From: Tetragonia tetragonoides
Lineage: Eukaryota; Streptophyta; Magnoliopsida; Caryophyllales; Aizoaceae
Assembly (NCBI GenBank): GCA_038025085.1
Contig: CM076143.1
Span: 12,943,501-13,007,500, forward strand
Reading direction: 5' to 3'
DNA length: 64,000 nucleotides
Positions 53,315-64,000 of this stretch are shown one piece after another. Both the position numbers and the translations under genes were made by a program. A model generated the notes under the pieces. That model did not search any database. It was not told the DNA's origin and saw only the letters and a program-made list of their open reading frames with translations. How positions within the stretch are numbered: position 1 is the stretch's first letter; each line of letters starts with the position of its first letter.

Positions 53315-53813
53315 TGTTGGGCTTTTCTACCATTTGTTGGGCTTTTCTCTTTACTTAGAAACCACTTGATATGGACTTTAGCCAGACTATAATGCACGTG
53401 GAAGTATAACTATAAAAAACACAAGATATACGTGGAAAACCCCTCCTTAATCTTGATGGATAAAAAACCACGGGCTAAACTTTACTATACTTTGGCACTT
53501 GACATATTGGACTTGGTGATGGGAACATCCTAGAGCACCTGGCTTAACTTGATAGAACCGGGGACAAACCCCCGATCACTCATCATACTTTTACCTTCTC
53601 CTATGACCTCTTTATATAGGCCACAACTAGACTACAACTAGGTCACTTTAACCTAACTTGACTCCTAACACAATTAGGAAACTACTACTAAATAATATCT
53701 AAACAATATTATATGCTTAACTTGCTCAACAATACTTTACATAAACTAGACTTATATTCTAACTAGAATATTTTTCTTAACCAATATTGAGCATGGAGAT
53801 CTTTGGTCCAACA
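53315..53813 (-). mobile_element. Solo LTR, 499 bp
   Basis: Begins TGTTGGGCTTTT and ends TTTGGTCCAACA, flanked by 5-bp TSD GTGGA (53310-53314, 53814-53818). The internal ACGTGGAAAACCC and GATAAAAAACCACGG words also occur in the gag-only element's LTR near 16400, suggesting a related copia family in minus orientation. No internal domain remains: the product of LTR-LTR recombination. Confidence 0.85.
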
Positions 53814-54556
53814 GTGGATAACCTTTGCAGATGTGGTTGCATACACCGCTCATGTCCCGTCTTACGTTGACATTTGTGGTTTCATATTGGTAAGAAACAA
53901 AGTACAAGCACATTCTGAGTCTCATTTGCTAATTTATTGATCAAAATGTGCAACAACTCTTCTCTCTACGTGCGCAACAATTACTAACTTTCCTTATTTA
54001 TTTATTTATTATTGTTATTTACTATTTACCATGCATAACTTTTAACTACATCCTAACTTACCATTTACCATTTACCATTTACCAATTTTTGTTTTTTTTT
54101 TTGTTTTTTTTTTTTTTTTTTTTTTGTTTGTTTGTTTGTTTTGGCACCAGGCTACTCAATGAGACTCATATTTATACTGAAGACAGCGCAACATTTACAC
54201 ATGGACATGGGATTGGGCAAGGAAAGGAAGCAGAGGGTGAAGCATCAAAAAATGTGTGAAATTAAATTTACTCATTACAAGTTAGAAGTTACTCCGAATG
54301 AACTAGTAGTGGTATGTTTTAATTGCAAAAAATAAAAAAAAAACCTGTTAGTTTATTATTTAAAGATTTACAGGTTATTTTTTTTTTATACAAATTTACA
54401 GGTTATTTTGCGTCGTTGAAAAAACAAGGAGAGATTTACATGGTTAAATTCTTTCTAATCAATTGTTCTATGAAATATAAGTACAATTGTTCCTCTATTT
54501 GAGTTTCTCATTTCTAGATAACTTTCTCACTTTAACCCCAATCTTCATATTTTAAG

Positions 54557-54620
54557 TGAATTGCTAAATACCGCCCCTTTTTACTAGCTACCGCCCCCCC
54601 TTTCCAATTTTACCCTCACC
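54557..54620 (+). repeat. Left terminal inverted repeat of the MULE
   Basis: Matches the inverse of 60943-61006. Shared core: CTAAATACCGCCCC, CTAGCTACCGCCCCCC, TTCCAATTTT.CCCT. Confidence 0.8.
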
Positions 54621-54740
54621 CACCCCTCTTCCTCACTCACTCTCACTCACTCACTCTCACTCATCCTCTCTTCCTCACTCACTCATCCTCACCACCACAC
54701 CATCACACCGGCAACCACCACCACCACCACCACCACGACC

Positions 54741-55237
54741 ATGTCAAGTGCTAGCGGCAGCGGCGGCAGAGGTTTCGACGGCGAGGGAGGCGGCGACCGA
54801 CGGCGCAAAGGGGTAACTTTTCGAATTTTTTTTTTTTTTTTGTTTGAATTGAATTTTTTTTGCCTTGAATTGAATTTTTTTTGCCTTGAATTGAATATTT
54901 TTTGCCTTGAATTGAATCGTGAAGTTATGAATTGAAGTTGTGTTTTTTTTTTTTTTTTTTTTGCGTCGGTCGTCTGCCGATCTCGACTCACCCAAGGGTG
55001 AGTCGCCTGAGACGGGCGACTGACCCAAGGGTGAGTCGTCTGTCGCAGACGACTCACCCTTGGGTGAGTCGAGACAGGCAGACGACTCACCCTTGGGTCA
55101 GTCGCCCGTCTCAGGCGACTCACCCTTGGGTCAGTCGCCCGTCTCAGGCGACTCACCCTTGGGTGAGTCGAGATCGTCAGACGACTCACCCTTGGGTGAG
55201 TCGTCTGAGACCAGACGACCGACACAAAAAAAAATTA

Positions 55238-55310
<73 letters not shown>

Positions 55311-55391
55311 TATTATTATTATTATTTATTGTTATTATTATTATTATTATTATTTATTGTTATTATTATTATTATTATTATTTATTGTTTA

Positions 55392-55423
<32 letters not shown>

Positions 55424-55425
55424 TA

Positions 55426-55460
<35 letters not shown>

Positions 55461-57441
55461 GATTGTTATTATTATTATTGATTATTGTTTAATTAACTAA
55501 AAATGTGAAATGATAGATGGGAGGAGCCGGTAAATCGGTGCCTCGGTTATTTAGTGAACTAGCTGGTTCAGGACCGCGTCACACGAGGACGCGCGGGATT
55601 GATGCCTCTGTACGGAGACAGAGAGAGGCAGTTCGGATGAGGGAGATGACTGCTGAGCAAGACGATTACGCAACTAGCGAGTTCTACTCCGGTGAGCAAG
55701 ACGATGATGAGATTGGCGTCGAATTATCCTCAGATTGGCGCGTGGTGAAAGGCAGAGGCGGTAGGTTTGTTAGTACTGGGTCGTCCAGTACTGGCAAACG
55801 ATCTAGAGCGGAGGACGACACTACGTGGCTTGTTACAGAGCCTGTGTCCGGTGGGCCGGCGGATGATAGCGTCATACCGAGCTTCTTGGGCCACGTAGCG
55901 TCTCGTATGTGGAATGGAGAGATGAGGGGTCTCTTGAAGTGTCAGAACCGATGGACTGTATGTCAGCGGCTGAGTCAGTGGCGAGCGGAGATGTCGGCCG
56001 AGATGAGGGCCCAGATCGAGGGGACTGGGTTATCACACCTGGCAGACATTATGTTCAGACATATTGACTTCCCCCTGATATCTGCATTCGTGGAAAGGTG
56101 GCAGCCGGATACGAACTCGTTCCACATGCCGTTCGGAGAGATGACGATCATGTTGCACGATGTATGGCATATTCTTCGGATTCCTGTAGACGGAGAGCTC
56201 GTTTCCAATGAGGGACGGGATGGGCAGCTGCAGACGGCGGCCATGGAGGTTCTCGGGGTCAGCCCAGAAGAACTAATGTGTAGCCACTGGCAGGGCGGTG
56301 CGGTCCTCACGGAGTCGGTTTTTGAGCTTTGCCGTGAGCAAGTGGATGACATCCAGGCGACAGCTTGGATGTGGTTACTTATTGGATCCACCTTGTTTGT
56401 CGACAAGAGTGGTAACCGTATTAGACCCTCCTGCGTGATGGAGGTGATGGACGACGGTGTCGATACGGTGCATGACTTCTCTTGGGGATCTGCTGCCCTC
56501 GCCTTCCTATATCGTCAGCTCGGTATAGCTAGTCGCGGGGATTCTCAGGGCATCTGCGGATGCCTAACTCTCCTGCAGGCATGGATATACGAGTACTTTC
56601 CCTGCTTCCGACCTCATCGGGAGCGGATGGTTGTCGGGGACGACGAGGCTCCCCGTGCGTCCGTATGGAGTGCCCTGGCTGAGGGCAAGGACATGGGTCG
56701 ACTGGACTCCTTACGTAGACGCTTGGATCATCTGCGAGCGACAGAGGTACGTCATTTAGTTATCGGTGTTCATGATTTATTTCGTCGTTTGCTATGTTTT
56801 TTTACTTCACCGTAACTTTCAACATTTCTACGTAGGTGGTGTGGCTGCCGTACGGTTCTAACCCGGCAGTATCTGTACCGAGGACTGTATTCATGGGGTG
56901 GCTACAGTATCGGGATATTATCGAACCGTACATGCCTGGTCGTTGTTTACGACAAATCGGGTACGTACAGAGTATCCCAACCCCGATCTTTAGGCCAGTC
57001 AAAGCGATCAGGTCATGGAGCAGTCGTTCGTACAAGGTTGTCTTCCCCGAACGGATCTCATCTGATGCTTGGCGTATGTTCCCGGGATTTTACATTCTTG
57101 GTCTCCATGGGTTTCAGGCATCCACGTCAGATCCCACAGCATGTACGGATGACTACCTCGCATGGTACTACCTTCACTCCCACCCTCGGCTGATACGTGA
57201 CGCTGCAGCACCTGTGATTCCTCCACGATCCAACAGCGATTATGTAAGTGATTAACTAAAAAATATATATTTTTACGTATTTCATATCTCTGAACTCACA
57301 CTCATTGTTACTTTTTTGCAGTGGGTGAATCGTCTAGCCGTCGCAGCTGAGTCTTTCATTAGTTTGATTCCTCCGGAGCAAGTGGAAGATTCTCGATCGA
57401 TTATGGACGAGTATATGAGAGATTGGCGGGCTGCCAAATGA
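54741..57441 (+). CDS. Plant mobile domain (PMD/MAIN-like) protein encoded by the MULE
   Basis: Proposed exons: 54741-54812 (MSSASGSG..., Gly/Arg-rich), 55517-56746, 56836-57243, 57322-57441; all introns GT-AG and all joins in frame, giving 609 aa. Exon 2 itself starts with ATG (MGGAGKSVPRLF), so a 585-aa form is possible. The aminotransferase-like plant mobile domain runs from about residue 160: DIMFRHIDFPLISAFVERW, then FHMPFGEMTIMLHDVWHIL, IPVDGELV, a hydrophobic AWMWLLIGSTLF segment and WLPYGSNP. PMD proteins include host MAIN/MAIL1 (silencing, genome stability) and many transposon-borne copies; their molecular activity is unclear. Residues 1-150 are charged and low in structure. The gene converges with the transposase-OTU gene, suggesting joint function in mobility or in countering silencing (inference). 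Confidence 0.85.
54976..55228. repeat. Left subterminal hairpin array
   Basis: Seven copies of a CCCAAGGG or CCCTTGGG core, mostly as GACTCACCCAAGGGTGAGTC (9-bp arms, 2-nt centre), spaced about 30-40 bp with linkers such as GTCTCAGGCGA that pair with neighbours. It lies in intron 1 of the PMD gene and is mirrored by 60535-60750. Confidence 0.92.
55233..55490. repeat. TTA microsatellite (~250 bp)
   Basis: (TTA)n with occasional TTATTG and TTTA interruptions, in intron 1 of the PMD gene. The mirror position on the right holds (AAT)n at 60404-60510. Confidence 0.97.
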
Positions 57442-57666
57442 TGTATTGACCCTAGATGAATTTGTTATTATAAGAGTTTCATTGTTATTGTTATTATTTA
57501 TTTTGTGTTATTGTAATTTGTTGTTTCTTGTTTACATTTTTTGTTTTATTGTAATTTGTTGTTTTATTTACCTCCAATAATCACGACCACTCTCCACATG
57601 CAAAATATAACAATCACACAAAAATGTGACAATGATATAAGTATAACAATCACGCAAAACATTCAA
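57442..57666. other. Intergenic spacer between the two convergent MULE genes
   Basis: 225 bp, AT-rich, with TTGTTATTATT words. It must hold the 3' ends and poly-A sites of both genes; AATATAACAATC repeats occur twice. Confidence 0.6.
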
Positions 57667-60821
<3,155 letters not shown>

Positions 60822-60942
60822 CCGCGGGTTGCTTGAGTGAATGTTGATGAAGGTTGGGTATGAGAGTTGGTGGTAGAGTGGGAGAAAAGTGGTGTGAGAG
60901 TTAGAGAGGGAGAGAGGGAGAGGATGAGTGAAAAATTAAAAA

Positions 60943-61006
60943 AGGGCAAAATTGGAATTTTGGGGGGCGGTAGCTAGTAATTTGGGGGCGGTATTTAGTA
61001 ACACCC
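60943..61006 (-). repeat. Right terminal inverted repeat of the MULE
   Basis: Inverse of 54557-54620. Read inwards it begins GGGTGTTACTAAATACC, better kept than the left end. Confidence 0.8.
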
Positions 61007-61015
61007 TATTTTAAA

Positions 61016-61740
61016 GGTGCGGTTTTCACAATAGATATATTGAAATTTGAGAGTGAAATACAGTAGAAAAAGAAAGTGAAATACAGTAGAAATTTGTTAC
61101 TCTGATCTATTTGAGTCTCTCATGTCTTTGATCATAATTCACATCCTCGCTCGCTTTAAGCATGGACATTCAAATCATCAGAAAGAGTGGTATAGGTAGG
61201 GTACCAAGGAGTGGTTAGAGTGGTTTGAATCTCTTATCTATTAAATAAGATTGAGAGATTGACATTTTTGTGAATGGAAAAAGTGTTTATTGAGAGCACT
61301 TCATCTTTTGTGAGCTGACCCGGTGCGAAAAGCTTTAGGTGATCGAACATGTCGTTTAATTGTTTAAACCAAAATATAGACAATAGGTGAATGAAATATT
61401 ATAGGAAGACATTAGTATTAGCATATTACTTATTGAATACTCATTTATTTATTTATTAAAATGTAGTCGTCTGCTATCAACTAGTTTAGCTGATAAAGTC
61501 GTAAGGGTCAATACCAACAAGTAGTTGGTATAAGTGGTTCGACACTCTCATTCGTTCGTGAAATGATTCGGTGCGAACAAGATTAGTCCTGGCCCAAAGG
61601 GCTTGGGATGATCCCGTGTCCAAATTTTTATTTATTTATTATTTTTCATTTTGCAATTGTGATTTGTGAGAGGAATTTGTTGGTTACACACTCCCACCAC
61701 CAATAAAAGAAATAAAAAAAATAAAAAAATACAGAAATCA
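61016..61740. other. Intergenic stretch between MULE and RPA1
   Basis: A short GAAATACAGTAGAAA direct repeat occurs at 61057-61095. No genes recognised. Confidence 0.4.
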
Positions 61741-61962
61741 AAACAGGATGGCGGCCGGTCAAACTCGCCGGAGGGACAAAAATGTAAATAACAACGAAAT
61801 TGAAAAACCCCAAAATAAAAACACAATTTCCAATTTATTTTTTGAGTCGGGTTTTCTCTCTCATCTTCGCATCGACATAACCCGCCATTTCAAAACCCTA
61901 ACGTTCCTTCTTTCCCAAAATTCTCACATCATCATCAAAGTCGCATTTTCTATTCACCAAAA
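61741..61962 (+). promoter_or_regulatory. RPA1 proximal upstream region
   Basis: Contains a telo-box-like AAAACCCTAAC (61891-61903) and ACCCGCCATTT (about 61880), a weak match to E2F sites. Both are common before plant DNA-replication genes. An upstream ATG at 61748 opens a 74-codon frame overlapping the true start, so it could act as a uORF or simply be untranscribed. Confidence 0.4.
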
Positions 61963-64000
61963 ATGGCGATAAATCTATCGCGAAATGCGATATCAGCGAT
62001 AATCGATGGCGACGTGAATTCAAAACCACTGGTTCAAGTTCTAGACATTAAGCTCGCAAATCCCACACAAGAACGGTACCGTTTGCTTATCTCCGATGGC
62101 GTTTTGACACAACGAGCGATGATTGCGACTCAGCTTAATGATCGTGTTAAGTCTGGTGATCTTCGTCAAGGATCTGTTATTCAATTGATTGAATATATCT
62201 GTAGCACTGTACAAAATCACAAGTAAGGATTTCTCCAATTGTTTTTTAAAATTATGATTTCGGTTTTTTTTTTTTTTGCCGGAATTTTGGTTTGTTATGG
62301 CGTAATTGACGAGTATAATTGTTTTTGAGGTTCGAAGATGTTATGTATAGAGAGTATATAGCTGAATTTGATAATTTTGAGAGACTGTTCTACATTGTTT
62401 AATAGCGTAGCTTATTGTTACTTGCACTTGTTAAATTGTTGGTGTTGTTAATATTTTAGTCGGTGTTTTTGTCATTTGCTTGTTCTGTTGATGAACTAAA
62501 TTTAACTTGTGTTGTTAAGATTTTATGTGAATACGTTATCGTAAGTATTTGTTAGCTGAATTGCTGAGAACTTGTTGACGCTGAATATGTTATGTATAGA
62601 GAATGTTGCAAGAGTTGTTTTGTGTTGATGAGATGATGATGAGATGAGAGATAGTACATTTTTGGTTTAATAGGTCAGCTTATTGTTACTTGCTTTTGTC
62701 AATTGCTTTGCTTGTGTTGTTAAGATTTTAGGTGGTGGTTTATGAAATGCTTGTGTTGTTAGGAATTTAGGTGTATTTTGTGTTGATTAGCTTATCTTAC
62801 TTGCTTTGTTAAAGTTCAATGTCCATACATCATTGTGTGACATATAACAGGCTAGCGAAGAGCTGTTTTGTGTGATTGATAGTGTGAAGGAATCAGGAGC
62901 TGGTTTGTACTAATTACTAGAGAGTGGGAAAATAGGACAGGAGATACAATTAGTGTGAAGTAGGAGTGAATATGAGATTACATTAGCCACTGGTTTTCTA
63001 GGAGTAGATGATGTTATGATGAAGGCACTCTAAATTAGCGATTTGCTTTCCGGAACAGTGGATGGAGGGGGGGGGGACAGAATGTTGAGAATCAGTGATT
63101 TTGGCAGATATGATCTATATGAAGGACATTGGGGAGTGTTCGGTTCATTGGAATATTGCGAGAAATTCATCGAGGAACCACGGTTAAGGCCATTTACGAT
63201 TTATCTTTATGAATTCTGTTTCTCCGCATGAAAGGGAAATGTTATTCTTGTTTTAAATTCCAAATAAGGAAATATTTAACCTTTTGGTTACAATCTTTAT
63301 CTTGTGGTTAATACTTAATAGAGTGGGAATAGATTTTGATTGAATAAGTTCAGGAAAAAAAGTTGAATAAGACCAGTTCTTCATAGTATGTCGCAGTTGA
63401 TTCTTATCAGAATAGGAGTATGTGAAATTATCACTTATTGGCTCACTATCGAAGAGTAGTTGCATCCCTGACATTTACTTGGAGCTGAAAAATATTTATT
63501 TGTATGTGCTGTGTTGTACCTGTAAGGCTTTCTTACCAGGCTGTGATTTCTGCAGGATAATTGTTATTCTAAACATGGAAACTATTATACCGCATTCTGA
63601 GATGATAGGGAACCCACAAATGCCAGTTGGAGCTGATTCAATTGCTAGAAAGGGCTTGCCTAATAGTAATGCTAATAATCCGGTGAGAGTCAATAATACT
63701 CAAAGCAGTGGCCCAAATACTAGTCATAATCCACAGAGTTTTAGGCCAACTGTTCAACCTGCATACCAGCCACCCCCTAATTACAAAAATCGTGGTCCAA
63801 TTGTGAAGAATGAGGCGCCAGCACGTATAATTCCAATTGCTGCCTTGAATCCTTATCAAGGTCGGTCGGCTATTAAAGCGAGAGTGACAGCTAAGGGCGA
63901 TCTTCGCCGCTACAACAATGCTAAGGGTGATGGAAAGGTGTTTTCCTTTGATCTCCTTGACTCGGATGGTGGGGAGATCCGTGTTACGTGCTTTAATGCT
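61963..64000 (+). CDS. RPA1: Replication protein A 70 kDa subunit (partial, N-terminal part)
   Basis: Exon 1 61963-62222, intron 62223-63555 (GT-AG, 1.3 kb), exon 2 from 63556 to the window edge, open throughout; 235 residues are visible of a family usually 600-850 aa long. RPA1 is the large subunit of the single-stranded-DNA-binding complex used in replication, repair and recombination. The N-terminal OB fold (RPA1N) covers about 1-110 (VLDIKLANPTQERYRLLISDG) and continues across the splice as KIIVILNMETI. A Pro/Asn-rich flexible linker follows at about 115-180. The first DNA-binding OB fold (DBD-A) starts IIPIAALNPYQG, then IKARVTAKGDLRRY and KVFSFDLLDSDG. Which plant RPA1 paralogue this is cannot be settled without the C-terminus. 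Confidence 0.93.

Noticed and set aside
54689..55225. Open frames on both strands giving THPRVSRLRRATDPRVSRL-type peptide repeats
   Set aside because: They are translations of the hairpin array, which reads open in several frames because it is a short repeat. The array lies in an intron in the preferred gene model.
55229..55500. Long Ile/Tyr/Leu-only open frames
   Set aside because: Simple translation of the TTA microsatellite.

Overview
The window is eukaryotic nuclear DNA from a flowering plant. It is AT-rich, its genes are split by GT-AG introns, and its host proteins and transposon families are typical of eudicots. The exact species cannot be read from the sequence. Only three host genes are supported. 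The first is a stress-response A/B-barrel (UP3-like) gene at 1661-2446 on the minus strand. The second is a complete five-exon gene for cytosolic ribosomal protein S3 at 39871-43033. The third is the 5' part of a gene for the 70 kDa replication protein A subunit, which starts at 61963 and runs off the right edge. Nearly everything else is mobile DNA or its debris, and many elements have boundaries that can be read directly from target-site duplications (TSDs).

Layout: 0.3-0.7 kb holds a SINE and a copia relic. 2.6-10.3 kb is a graveyard of Helitrons (3' hairpin plus CTAG ends) and MITEs. 10.5-15.75 kb is a decayed Ty1/copia element whose leader carries a second LTR-like segment and a second primer-binding site; it sits inside an older MITE. 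16.3-22.6 kb is a large LTR element with 1.2 kb LTRs that keeps only gag remnants and has no pol. 23.65-28.66 kb is an intact, apparently very young copia element with identical LTRs and a full-length polyprotein frame. 29.8-38.9 kb holds LINE remnants, a non-autonomous MULE, a duplicated piece of the RPS3 5' region split by a LINE fragment, a second Helitron cluster and a copia fragment with head-to-head LTRs. 39.6-43.1 kb is RPS3, with a Stowaway MITE and diverged ~225 bp tandem repeats in its second intron. 44-53.8 kb contains inverted and expanded MITEs, a LINE nested in a LINE, and a solo LTR.

The most striking system is a Mutator-like element at about 54557-61006. It encodes two convergent, apparently intact, spliced genes: a plant mobile domain (PMD) protein and a MULE transposase joined by splicing to an OTU-type cysteine protease. 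Both genes appear to take their start codon from a short first exon lying in the terminal regions. Intron 1 of each gene is made of a subterminal array of GACTCACCC/GGGTGAGTC hairpins followed by a long TTA/AAT microsatellite, so the two ends mirror each other. This element is the best candidate here for a little-described system.
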